Part shown: positions 22,513 through 33,643 of the stretch, one piece after another
How positions within the stretch are numbered: position 1 is the stretch's first letter
How the letters are laid out: the number at the start of each line of letters is the position of its first letter
Assembly (NCBI GenBank): GCA_024138025.1
Contig: JAMXBD010000204.1
Coordinates: forward strand, 186,001 to 250,000
DNA: 64,000 bases
Source of the DNA: Combretum micranthum
Lineage: Eukaryota > Streptophyta > Magnoliopsida > Myrtales > Combretaceae
Reading direction: 5' to 3'
The notes under the pieces: generated by a model
Told to the model about the DNA's origin: nothing
The model's database searches: none
What the model saw: only the letters and a program-made list of their open reading frames with translations
Translations under genes and position numbers: made by a program

Positions 22513-23785
22513 GTAAGAGTATTACTTTCTCTAGCTACAAACCTTGATTGGCCATTGCATCAATTTGACATAAAAAAATGCTTTTCTTCATGGGGAACTT
22601 AAAGAAGAAGTATACATGGACATCCGATCAGGTTTTGCTGCTTCTTCACAGGGAAAGGTAGCCTGTAAATTGCAGAAGGCATTATATGGGCTGAAACAAT
22701 CGCTTAGAGCAAGGGTTGGTCTATTCAGTCTTGCAATGTAGAAACATGGCTTTAAACAAAGCAATTCTAATCATACTCTCTTCTTAAAAACCAACAAGGG
22801 AAAGTAACAGCTTTAATATTCTATGTTGATAATATGATTATCACAGGAAATGATGAGGAGGGAATCTCTAATCTGCAAAAGTATTTGGCAACTGAATTCA
22901 AGATGAAAAATATTAGAGGATTGAAGTATTTTTTAGGCATTGAAGTTGCTCGGTCAAAATAAGGCATTTTTTTGTCGCAAAGGAAATATGTGCTTGATCT
23001 ACTAGCTGAAGTAGGAATGCTTGATTATAAACCTGTGGATACCCTTATAATCCAAAATCATGGTTTGGGAGAATTCCCAAATCAAACCCCTACAAACAAA
23101 GAAAAATATCAACGTCTTGGTGGAAAGTTGATTTATTTGTCTCACAAATGACCAAACATTGCATATGCAATAAGTTTAGTAAGTCAATTCATGCATTGCC
23201 CGAGTGAAGATCATATGAGTGCTGTGACTTGAATTCTAAGGTACCTAAAGTCTTCTCTAGATAGAGGACTTTTGCTTAAAAAGAACCATAATTTGCACTT
23301 TGATGGTTATACAGGCACAGACTGGGCAAGTGAAATCACTGACAGAAAATCCACATCAGGATATTTTGCTTTTGTGAGAGGAAATTTAATCACTTGGAGA
23401 AGTAAAAAGTAGAAGGTAATTGCATTGTTTAGTGCAGAGACAAAGTTTAAAGGCATGACTAAAGGACTTTGTGAACTTCTTTGGTTAAAGAGATTATTAG
23501 AAGAAATTGGTTTTCGATTTGAATTAACAATGAATTTGTTCTGTGATAATAAAGTAGCAATAGTAATTACAAACAATCCAATTCAACATGGTCAAACTAA
23601 AAATATTGAAGTGGATCAACACTTCATCAAGTAAAAACTCGAGGATAAGGTAGTTCAATTTCCATTTGTCAAGTCGGAAGACCAAGTAGCAGATATACTT
23701 ACAAAAGTTGTTTTTAGCAAATTGTCTTACAACTCACTTAATAAGTTAGGCATTGAAGACATCTATGCACCAACTTGAGGGGGAG
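22513..23785 (+). pseudogene. Copia pol fragment: reverse transcriptase and RNase H, 5'-truncated and decayed
   Basis: This is the 3' half of a Ty1/copia polyprotein. It starts abruptly at VRVLLSLATNLDWPL and lacks gag, protease and integrase. The RT active site reads YVDN at 22822-22833 where YVDD is needed, so the second catalytic Asp is lost. Further on are GLKYFLGIEVARS, the RNase H words DRKSTSGYF and ETKFKGM, and the C-terminal LNKLGIEDIYAPT. Stops interrupt it at about 22961, 23149, 23229 and 23411, and a base is missing in the NAFLHGE segment near 22578. It ends right before a purine tract and an LTR start, the normal order. The left edge falls at the last base shared by units A and B. 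Confidence 0.93.
23775..23785 (+). other. Polypurine tract of the truncated Copia element
   Basis: The tract (TTGAGGGGGAG) stands directly in front of the LTR start TGTTGG at 23786. It is the primer site for second-strand synthesis in LTR elements. Confidence 0.8.
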
Positions 23786-24070
23786 TGTTGGCGTGAGCTG
23801 TCGATTGGAGGAATTTTAGGAGCTAGTCAAACATCATTAATTGAGTTGATTAAACATGATTAATGGAGCTAGTGAAACGTCATTAATTAAGCTAGTCAAA
23901 TGTCTTTAATTGCACAAATTCTTTTTTTAAGTCTAGATTATCGTATAGCTAGCTAACAGTTTTTTTTTTCTTACTAAAAATAGCTTATTGCAAATACTAT
24001 ATAATTGTACATAGTTGTATTTGAATAGACATACAAAAATAAAAAGAAAAAAAGAAGCATTCTTTTCAAC
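23786..24070 (+). repeat. 3' LTR of the truncated Copia element (end approximate)
   Basis: The LTR begins with TGTTGG just after the polypurine tract. A run of related AGCTAGTCAAAC / AGCTAGTGAAAC / AGCTAGTCAAAT words occurs in its first 120 bases. The end is placed at CAACA near 24070 only because LTRs end in CA. No partner LTR is in the window to confirm it. Confidence 0.6.
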
Positions 24071-27000
24071 AATAGGTAATCCAATTTTCAACCCATATAT
24101 CTCTTGGCTTATCATATTCTTCTATAGTTTGTTTTGGATATTTAGGATTATAATCTTCTTCCATGATTATTCTATGAATTGCTGGTCTTGCATCATACTT
24201 AAACCATTATGGAGGTGTTGATTTTACTTCCATGGCTACTTTAAAGCTATAACCCTACTGGAGTCATTCATTTGGGACAAATTTTTTGCAATTTATTTTA
24301 TGGCTATCCCAAATTATGATCTTTCATGTTGTTTAGGTATCCCAATAATTGTATTAGTCAGTCCACAATCTGACAAAGTCTGTTAAGTATATATTATATT
24401 ACTCACAAAATCGATTGAAAGCTTTTTATTTGTTATAAAAGAAGTCTCGTGAAAAAACTACATGTTTTTTGTTAGCAACACTTGATGGTTGGTTTAATTT
24501 ATTCTATTTAACTTATATATGCACACACATATATGGGTTAATCTCAATTTCACTACCTGAAATTTATATAAAAATTTAATTTGATATATAAACTTTAAAG
24601 TGGGTGATTTAATACTTAAATCTTTTGTAGTTATTTTTGTTATCTTTTTAACATCATTCATTCTATTTGCTGATGTAAAATAAGCAGCTTATTATTGAAT
24701 TTTTACTCTTATCATAACAACGTCTAATAGTAATAGATTACTTTTCCATGTTAGGAGCAAAGCAAATAGTGCTAATGAAGTAATAAAAATAGTCACAAAA
24801 TATTTAATTAAATATTAAATCGATCACTTCAAATTTTAAAATTCAGCTAACAAATTTGATATTTTCCTTATTTATATTTATGCTAACATATATATAGGAA
24901 TGTGCAAAAAAGTCAATGAAACTAAAAAATCGAACCAAAACCTAAAAAAAATTTGAAAAAAAAAAATTAACCTTAATCGGTCCATCGATTTAGGATTAGA
25001 CTTTCTAATTTTTTCAGTTTTCAGTTTTAGTTTACAATCACAAAAAACAATGGTCAACCAACCCGCTATTTATATTATTTATAATATAATTAATTTTTAA
25101 ATTTAATATTTGTGTGTATATGTAAATGGTGTATATTATTATGAGAATATGCAAAGTAGTTCATCTAATGATTAAGACAAATTAATATTTATATATGATA
25201 TAGAGGGATCTAGGTAAATAAATAAGGAAACATGATTTCTCTATATGTTGCAATCACTTGGACATTACTCTTGAATTGAGAGGATAATAATAGTTTTGCT
25301 GTGAGAGTGATGGGTACACAAAATTAGATCATTGATAAAACTTTGTCTTATTTAGCTCCACGTTAGAAAAAATCAATAAGACACTTAAGTTTGATTTTTG
25401 AATAGAACATAAATCTTGAAAAAAAAGAGAGGTTAATATGTATACATATACATATACATATACATATATAGAGAGAGAGAGAGTAAACCATTGATAAGGT
25501 GTAGATATTGAAACTTTCAGCATTTAATTTTTAAAACTTAAATCTTTGTAGAAATGTATTTTTTCTTTTAAGTTTTGCATATTGGAGTTGCATAAGCAGT
25601 TGTGCAAGAACGAATAGCTCGTTTGGTGTAAGATATTGCATATATTGAACTATGAAAGCATAATTTATTCCATTAATTTCAGAATTAGTTATAATTTTAT
25701 ATGATTTTGCTCATTTTTTTTTTCTTACAAGTTGTGCACATAGGTTTCTTATTAGTCATGCCATGTCTATTCTTAAATTTTGCTATTTTCGATTTTTTGA
25801 AGTAAAATACGAAGTATTATATAAAAGTTTATGTTCTTGTCATCATGTTAAATGGTGAAAAACTGAAAATAAAAAAAATTAACTGAAAAAAAGTCTAACC
25901 GTCAAACGGTTAATTATTCATAATTTTTTGATTTCATATCAAGATATTAAAAAAATTGATTAGTATGACTCAGTTTAAAGAATAGGGTCATCTCCTGTTG
26001 CTTTTTCTGCTGCGATTGACCATACTGTACCATGCAGCAATACTCTTTGTTCAATCCTCGTTCATAGTGAGTGAGATGAAGCATTGATATATAATATTAT
26101 GTATCCATGGATACATGAGAAATGCTATACTGGTTTGGAATTAGAACCGTCGGTTCTGATTTAAGAAAATGGGGAACCGGGATGGGAACCGAAAACAATG
26201 GTTTACAATCTAATTCTGAAACGTTGGAACTAACTATATTTTTTCCACATTGAAATTAGAAAGAGGGATAATGCCACAAATAATATCTAAATTTTAGTAA
26301 AATACTTAATTATGTACTTAAATTTTGAAATTGATCAATTTAATACTTAAAAAGCATGAAAATAAATCATTTAGTATTCAAAGAAGTTAACGGATTTACT
26401 ATTGACGTGAAAAATTCTTTTAAATACCAAATTAATCGATTTTAAAGTTTTTGTACTAATTGATCAATTTTAAAATTTAAGTATTTGATTGTATATTTTA
26501 TTAAAATTTGGATATGATTCGTGATATTCACCCTTAGAAAAATTGTGTAGATTATATTTATAATTTCTTACATTCAAGGCTATTTGAATTGTCGGATTTT
26601 TATCTGTATTATATTTGTATTAGAGTAATATTTATAATTTTTTTGTATCTTATTTATATTGGTTTTGTATTGGTTCTATTTAATAAATTTATAAATAAAA
26701 TTATCGATTTTTTATTAATATAGATTTTTTTAATGAAAAATATTAATTTGAAAATGGTAAAAAAACTAATACCCAAATAATAAAAAATAATGAATCTCTG
26801 CAAATTTACTTTTTTCAGAATTGAAGAGACAACTCTCTGTGTCTCTGTCTCTCTCTCTCTTCCCCCACCGAGCCTCCTTTCTTTTTTACACCAAGATTGG
26901 ATGTCGCGTAGTGGTAACAACTTAAAGACCACATGCTTTTCGTGGAAAATTACTTTTTGTGGACGGAAGTTGCCATTGAATATTTATTCAGAGCTCAAAG

Positions 27001-27107
27001 CCACACTTCAGCTTCACAGACGTTTCATATTTCACTAACCCTGAAGGGCAAAGAAAATTTTAATAAAAAAGAAAGTCAATGTCCATAGATAATAAGAAAA
27101 TTATAAA
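24071..27107. other. Spacer between the two duplication units
   Basis: This is AT-rich, with no supported gene. A hAT-like start (GGAATGTGCAAAAA) is at about 24897. A patch rich in GGAACCG words at about 26130-26230 looks like part of another small DNA element. A compound TACATA/GA microsatellite lies at 25439-25483 and a CT run at about 26840-26860. Phrases such as ATTTAATTTGATAT...AACTTTAAAGTG at 24570-24600 recur with variation elsewhere in the window, as old dispersed repeats. Confidence 0.5.
25439..25483. repeat. Compound (TACATA)n(GA)n microsatellite
   Basis: Several TACATA-like units are followed by a run of about seven GA units. Confidence 0.9.
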
Positions 27108-28887
27108 TTATATTTGTTAGTATACAAGGGCTATAAGTCATGTTATAGTACCTTATGTGGAATAAATTAATGTACAACATTGATTCAATTCAAGTCTGTT
27201 ATCTATTACTTGGCCAAAAAAAAAAAAAAGAAAAGAAAAGAAAAAATAATTATGTTATCTATAATATTTTTTTTATACACATATATGCATTATATATTAT
27301 GTTATAAATAATATATAAATATAAATATATGTATGTTTACTTCAATCATGCTAAAAATTATATTTGTTAGCTGTAGCTTTAACCATATACGTCATGTTAT
27401 AGTATTTATGTTATTTACATATTATATCATATTATATATGCAAGTACATACATTTTGTAATTATACTATATATCAACGTACTGTTTGTATGGTATGTTTT
27501 TTTATCTGTATCTATATCAAAACTATATGCATAAATATGTCTGATTTGTATTTATATTTTATCTATATTTGATCTTTTTATGAGAGCTACTAATTTTTTT
27601 ATATTTGTATCTATTTTTTGATAAGTAATTTGTTAAAAAAAAGTTTGAAAAAGTGTCTGTATCTGCCGAAAAAAACTAATCAAATAGTAATATTTTACAT
27701 CGTGCATTTTATATATATATGAAATCAAATTAGTTGTATTATATCTCAATAGCGTTACACTTATCCCGTGTATACATAAAGACTGATATGTCATATCCTT
27801 CCTAATTTTATATTATAGCCACATATCTCACATTAGAGTTTATATTAATGCTTCATCTCACTCATTAAACGAGGATTATATAAAAAGAGTATTACTGTAA
27901 CGTACTCTATGGTCGATCTCAATATGTTAATCTGTGTCTGCAGTCAGAACAAAGATAAACAGGAAAATATCAAATTTGATATTGAATTATGTATAAAAAT
28001 TTAATATAATATCTGAATTTTGAAGAAATTATTTTTACAACTAGTTAAAATTTTTATGGTTATTTTTATTATTTTATTAGCATCATTTGCCATGTCTTTT
28101 ATGTGGAAAAAATAGTTTGAATAGTATTAGACATTGTAGTAAAAATTTAATAATAAACTAATTCTTTTAAATCATTAAATAAAGTGAATATTATTAAAAA
28201 GGTAGTAAAAATAACCACAAAAGATTTAAGTGAGTATTAATTGACCACCTAAAGTTTATGTACTCAATTTAAATTTAATATATACTTTAGGTATTGAATT
28301 TAATATTAACCCATATATATATATATAAATTAAATAAGTATACATTAAACCAACGGTTAAGTAGTGCTAGCAAAATGCATGTAGTGCTTTCACGAGATAC
28401 TTTATAACATATAAAAATTATAAACATCAGATTATGTGATTAAAAAAATGTGCACACCAAAGTAAAGAGTTCACATGCTATTCCACATACTCCAGTCGAG
28501 TGATATAAAATAAGTATTAGTTTTTTTAATGGGCTCCACGTGAATTTGGTTTTCCCCTTTCAAATTGTACTGGGAAAAAGAAAATAGGTTCTTCACAAAA
28601 AAAACCATTCCTTTTTTATTTATTTTTAACTTTTTACATTAATAATACGGTCATATCCCATGCCATGACATTTCACTGCCGTACAAATCAAACGCGGTCT
28701 AAGTTATTTCTACACGATTTTCGTGGAATATTAGTTGCTAATAAGCTCATAGTCCCACTGTACTACTCATAGTCCCCATTGAAGCTAATAAGCTCTCATT
28801 ATCACTGCATCTAAACCCAGGCTCTACCACAAATTCGTGTTTCAGCTCGAGCTCTAAAGAGGAAAGAAAAGGAAGGAAAAGGATCCA
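27108..28887. other. Upstream region of TNL-B
   Basis: It matches 8014-8140 and then 9540-10854 of unit A with clear divergence. No gene is seen. The block before the ATG keeps CGATTTTCGTGGAATATTAG and AAGAGGAAAGAAAAGGAAG, the latter forming a purine-rich leader just before the start codon. These shared stretches are the best promoter and leader candidates. Confidence 0.5.
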
Positions 28888-29499
28888 ATGTCTCGCGATA
28901 ATAAGCTTATCATCACCCTTGCAGGGACAGCGATAGCTATCTTGTTATATGTAATACACCGACTGAGGAAGAATATGGAGAGAAAGAGCAATCCCTCGTC
29001 AGACACCAGCGATGGAGGAGGCGCCAATGAGATTGAGAGTCAAAACTCCGCGCCGAGCCCATCCCCCACTCTTGCCTTGGGGCAAAACTATGAGGTCTTT
29101 TTGAGTTTTAGAGGCAAAGATACTCGCTGTGGTTTTACCGATCATCTTTACGGAAGATTGGTGGATGCTGGTATTTCCGTGTTCAGAGATGATGAAGAAC
29201 TTCGTGTAGGTGACACCATTGGTCCTGAGCTTTATAAAGCAATCGAGGCTTCTAAGATTTCAGTCCCGATCATCTCTCCCAATTATGCTTCAAGCAAATG
29301 GTGCGTTAACGAGCTTGTGCATATTCTTGAATGTATGAAAAGATCGGGACAACTTGTCCTACCAATCTTCTACAAAGTTGAGCCATCGGATGTTCGACAT
29401 CAAACGGGTAGTTTTGGAAAGGCATTTGAACAATGCAAGAAGAAGCATGGTTTTGAAAAATGGAAGAACGCTCTCATTGAAGTATCATCCTTAAAATGA
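28888..29499 (+). CDS. TNL-B exon 1: membrane anchor plus complete TIR domain, ends in TGA
   Basis: The protein would have 203 residues. Residues 6-23 form a hydrophobic helix (LIITLAGTAIAILLYVI) followed by basic residues, then a Ser/Pro-rich linker, then the TIR domain from residue 66 with YEVFLSFRGKDTR, the VFRDDEEL segment, PIISPNYASSKWC followed by the catalytic Glu in VNEL, and LPIFYKVEPSDVRHQTG. It stops after EVSSLK, at the normal end of the TIR domain. TIR-only proteins are known plant immune signalling enzymes, so this frame could still be functional although the gene is broken. Expression is not shown by the sequence. Confidence 0.75.
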   Translation: MSRDNKLIITLAGTAIAILLYVIHRLRKNMERKSNPSSDTSDGGGANEIESQNSAPSPSPTLALGQNYEVFLSFRGKDTRCGFTDHLYGRLVDAGISVFRDDEELRVGDTIGPELYKAIEASKISVPIISPNYASSKWCVNELVHILECMKRSGQLVLPIFYKVEPSDVRHQTGSFGKAFEQCKKKHGFEKWKNALIEVSSLK

Positions 29500-29623
29500 T
29501 GGGAATCAAACAAAGCCTATAATGGGTATGGAATTTCTAATATCATTGCGCAAATATTAATTTTCTTTATTTTTTTAAATTGTTCATGTATTGAACTTAT
29601 GTTTTGAAATAAATCCTACACAG

Positions 29624-30736
29624 CTAAGAAGGAGAGCTTGCAAGGGGAATTGTTAAGAGGGTCCTCAATGAATTGAGGAAAGGTATTATAGATGTTCCTG
29701 ATATTTTAGTTGGAGTTGAAAATCATGTGGAGAACATCATCAATATGACTGGGGAAAAATCTTTGGTTGATGTCAAAATAATAGGAATTTTTGGAATGGG
29801 AGGCATAGGTAAAACCACCTTAGCCAAGGTCATTTATAATAAACTCTTTGAAAGCTTTGAATGCCGTAGCTTCGTGTCAAATATTCGTGAAACATCATCC
29901 CGACATAAGGGCATGGAGGGTTTGCAAGAGCAAGTTATCTCTGATATTCTTATGGACAAGTCGTGGAGAGAAATGCAAATATCAAATGTCCATGAAGGGA
30001 TAGCCAAGCTGAAACAGCACTATAGTGGAAAGAAGCTTCTACTTGTACTTGATGATGTTGAAGACAGGGATCAACTAAATAAACTAGCAGGAAAGTCTAG
30101 TTGGTTTGGACCACAAAGTATAATCGTCATAACTACTCGGAACAAAGAAGTCATTGGAGGCTTTGAGTCAAGTCTGTGCTACGAACTCATCGCATTGGAT
30201 TTTGAGCAATCGTTCAAGTTATTTTGCAAACATGCCTTTCGAAAGGATGGCCCTCTTCCATTCGAGCTTGAAACCATTGCTAAAGAGATCGTACGCACTA
30301 CTGGAGGGCTCCCTTTAGCAATTGAGGTTATAGGCTCTTCGCTTTTTCAAAAGAGTGAACATGATGGAAAGCCACATTGAATAAACTGAAAAAGATACCA
30401 AATAAAGAAGTGCAAAAGATATTGAAAATAAGTTATGATGATTTGGAATATGAGGAGAAACAAATTTTCCTTGATATTGCGTGCCTTCCTGTGAAAAACA
30501 ATCTTGAATATGCATCATACATGTGGGATGATTATGGTTTTTATCCGAAAATAGGAATTGAAGTCCTTAAATCCTTGTCCTTAATAAAGGTTGGAGATGG
30601 AAACCAAGTGATTATACATGATCAATTAAGAGATTTAGGAAGGGAAATTGTTCGATGTGAGAGTTATCATAAGTTGGGAAAGCGCAGTAGGTTATGGATC
30701 CCAGAGGAAGCCATTCAAGTAATACAACAAAAGAAG
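29624..30736 (+). CDS. TNL-B exon 2: NB-ARC domain with one stop and one frameshift
   Basis: The acceptor CAG is at 29621-29623. The second codon of the joined frame is TAA. After that the frame is open from about 29628 to 30364 with GMGGIGKTT (about 29793-29819), FVSNIRETS, LLLVLDDVE, VITTRNKE and GGLPLAIEV. One base is then missing, and the rest continues in another frame: FLDIACL, YMWDDYGFYP and the MHD motif as IIHDQLRDLG, with Ile for Met. The donor is at 30737. It differs from TNL-A exon 2 at many positions until its last 50 bases. Confidence 0.92.
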
Positions 30737-31774
30737 GTACAAATCTCTTCTTATTTTTATTTATGTTTTGCTAACTAAGATGAAAATGAACATTTGATTT
30801 TGTTGGAATCACATTGAATGAGTCCATATAGAATGCACTTTCACTTATAATTAAATGACATGTGATGACCACGAAATGATGGATTACATAGAGTTACGTC
30901 GAATTTATTTCCACTACGAAAATTTGAGAGAAGATGATATAATCTATATTTTAATGAAAAAGATAAAAGCTTAATTTTTTATGTTGATGAAAAGGATTAA
31001 ACTCAATCTCTAAATATATAAAATAATAAAAAAATAATTTTAAATAAAAAATTAACAAGATTGTGTGCATAGGGTAAACCAAGCCATGTTCTTTCTAAAA
31101 ATCAAAACACTAATATTCTGCGAATGGAAATGAGAAGCATGATTAATTAAAAATAATAGTGGATATAGCATATCACAATGAAAATAATAAGAACAAAACC
31201 TAAGCCATACACGCAAAATCATCTTAAATCAATTGAAAGATTTAGGAAGGGATATTATTTGTTATGAAAGTTATCATGAGTTGCTGAAAACGTGATGGAT
31301 TATGGTTTTCAGAGGAAGCTATTGAAGTAATACAACAAAAGCTGGTACAAATCTCTTATTATTTTTTTTTTCCATTTTTTTGGCTAACTAAACATTTGAT
31401 TTTGTTGGAGTCCCATTGTGTGAGTCATATAGAATTTACTTTCACTTATAATTTAATTTCATGTTATAAGCACAAAATTATGGGTTATATAGAGTTATAC
31501 AAAATCTACTTCCACTATGAAAAACTGAGAGAAAATAATATATAATATAATCTTTATGTTGATGGAAAAGATAAAGCAAAATCTATCTTGATGGAAAGAA
31601 TAAGCCTATTGAAGCTAAATATATATATATATATATATATATTAATTATTTAATCTTATTTTTAAATTAACAATCGTTGTTTAGGATGAATCAGAGGAGG
31701 TTATCTGCTGTAATTAGAAATTAAAAGCACGGCCCTTTAAAAAGTTAATAAACAGAGTGGATCACAATAAATAC
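30737..31774 (+). other. TNL-B intron 2, nearly identical to that of TNL-A
   Basis: A hand count over about 215 bases after the donor finds four differences from TNL-A. It has the same two-part structure with the relict at 31226-31344 and an AT microsatellite at 31619-31642. It stops at CACAATAAA, about 31771, where the deletion junction with the LRR tail lies. Confidence 0.88.
31226..31344 (+). pseudogene. Relict of an NB-ARC exon end inside TNL-B intron 2
   Basis: Counterpart of 13190-13308, with the same stops and the same donor-like CTG|GTACAAATC. Confidence 0.85.
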
Positions 31775-31995
31775 CGGTGCAAATCACTACGGTATTTGCC
31801 AGACTTTTCACTCTTCACAGACTTAGGAATGATGCGGGTCAGGGATTGCGACAATCTCACACAGATCCAAGGGCTTAAAAATTTGAAATCCCTTTCGAAA
31901 TTGAGTATATGTAGATGTCCACCATGGTGTTGCCAGATTTGCCAGACAAATGTAGACTTCTCACTGATTAGCCAGACAATACACTCTCCACCTAA
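31775..31995 (+). pseudogene. Residual LRR tail of TNL-B
   Basis: It matches 15688-15939 of TNL-A, beginning CGGTGCAAATC, with CKSLRYLPDFSLFTDLG and DCDNLTQIQGLKNLK readable. A base is missing near 31921 and a TAG replaces TTG at about 31969. The three bases before 31775 match neither side and may be filler at the deletion joint. Confidence 0.9.
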
Positions 31996-32436
31996 TCATG
32001 TTGGCCACTATTTTGTTTTATTTCACTGAGTTGAAAAATTAAGGGGAAGAAAAAGTGAGTGTAGGTTTTATGTGAAATTGCTATGATTACCTTACTGTAC
32101 AAAAAGTAAAATAATAAAATGTTCGCTTTGCTCTTATCTAAATCCTAAGTTCCAATTTTCTTTTTCTTTTTTTTTTTAACAGAAGTACTTCCTTCTATTT
32201 TTATAAGTTTTGAATGTTATTATTTTTATATTATGCCTAGACTGTCAATGCTTATATTATGTATTGTATATGTAAAAATTTAATTGATTACTAAAAACAG
32301 AATATGTTGTTTATGGAATTTTTTCCTATTATATTAGGCTATTAGCACACTTATATCAGCAAATTTATTGAATTAGGAAGGTCAGGGATCAATCGTATAT
32401 CATTTTTCATCTCGGATTAGAGCACATTGTCCTTGC

Positions 32437-33643
32437 ATTATGTAAAATGAAGCTGGCAAATACTAGGTTTGTGTTAAAAAAATAACCCTCTAAAACCTCA
32501 ATTTCTTTTCCTTTTTTTTTTTTTTTGCCAAATCTAAAACCTCTAATTTAAACGAAAGATCTGAAACAAAAACTTTATAATTTTGATCTAATTTTCTTAA
32601 TCCTCTGGCAAATATTTAAATTATATTTGCTTATTTTCGTCACTTAAATCATTTCAAGAAATTGTCAGATCAATCCCTTGTGATTGTGTTGGTGAGGACT
32701 TTGACAAACGTACATTTATGTCAACATCCAGTAAGACCTAAGCATGCCTGCTTTAATGAAGGATCCAAGTGGTATTGATTCATTACAAAAGCAACCTTAA
32801 TTAGTTAATTAAACAAATCCAATAGACCGTGGTTTAAGAGCCGGTTAGCATAATTAATTACGTTAGGGATGATATCTGATTGGGCTCAAGTGTTAAAAGA
32901 TATGCGTACTTTCTATAGCGTAGAAAGGTGATAACTGTTTGTAGCGAAGGTGGGAGTAGATTAAAACACATCATGGTCCGTGATGCGAAGTAAAAATCTT
33001 TTGTTTTTTGCTTTTTTCCCCCTCAATAGTTTCATATTTTTTATCAAGATCAACACTAATCCAAGCTAGCAATTCATCTCTTCAAACCAAAGAAAAAATA
33101 TGATGGTGTTTTGAAACCCAATAGCTTCTCAAATTATAATAATATCGAAATCATTATTTGAATTTTCCATTTGAATTTTGAAATTAATAGATATCATATC
33201 CAATTCGATTTTCACTTGTTGAACTTATTGCCTTTTCTTATATTTGTACTCTTTACTAAATGAATATTTGCCATGCCATCTTTTTCATAAATAACATGGG
33301 TAGTAAAGTGTTGACAAGCAAAGGGTTAAGTTGGATATAAAATTTAACAGGATTAATACCGCATCCGATCCCTCAACTTTACCTAAATGTATTCGCTACC
33401 TGAACTTTTCTTAAATGTACAATTAACAACCTACATTTTCAATCAATCAATTCAATACTCAATTGATTCAAGATTACTAATTCTAGAGTGACACGTATCC
33501 AATACTAGAAAATCTTTTTGCTTTTATTTTTATAATTGTTATTTTATTCTTAATTAGGATTGCTATTATTACTATAATCACTACTATTGTTACTACAATG
33601 AATATTATTTTATTCTTAAGAAAAAAAGAGTTCCTGCTCATTA
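32437..33643. other. 1.2-kb segment present in unit B and absent from unit A
   Basis: It is bounded by near-repeats, CATTATGTAAAATG on the left and CATTATAAAATGG on the right, while unit A has a single CATTATAAAATGGG at this place. I find no LTR, inverted ends or coding in it. The direct repeats favour a deletion in unit A over an insertion in unit B. Confidence 0.75.

Larger units (their letters stand above)
8014..22514 (+). repeat. Unit A of a large tandem segmental duplication
   Basis: This block pairs with 27108-40003 in the same orientation. Homology starts near the shared phrase ATTTGTTAGTATRCAAGGGC and ends at the shared CTTATTGT at 22514 and 40003. Unit A alone has about 8150-9540. 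Unit B alone has about 1.2 kb at 32437-33643 and about 136 bp at 36619-36755. Unit B has lost the equivalent of 13732-15687. Identity is low in the promoter and the TIR/NB exons and high from the end of exon 2 onward. Confidence 0.95.
28888..31995 (+). pseudogene. TNL-B: TIR-NB-LRR gene with stops, a frameshift and LRR deletion
   Basis: This is the paralogue of TNL-A. Exon 1 is 28888-29525 and exon 2 is 29624-30736. The intron with its exon relict follows, and then only the last part of the LRR exon (31775-31995). Lesions: TGA at 29497-29499, where the codon should be GGA; TAA at 29625-29627 at the start of exon 2 (TNL-A has TAC); one base lost near 30364, so that Trp of the DWKATL segment is gone; and a deletion equal to 13732-15687 of TNL-A that removes exon 3 and most of exon 4. 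The LRR remnant also has a TAG. It cannot make a full receptor, but its first exon alone is intact. Confidence 0.93.
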
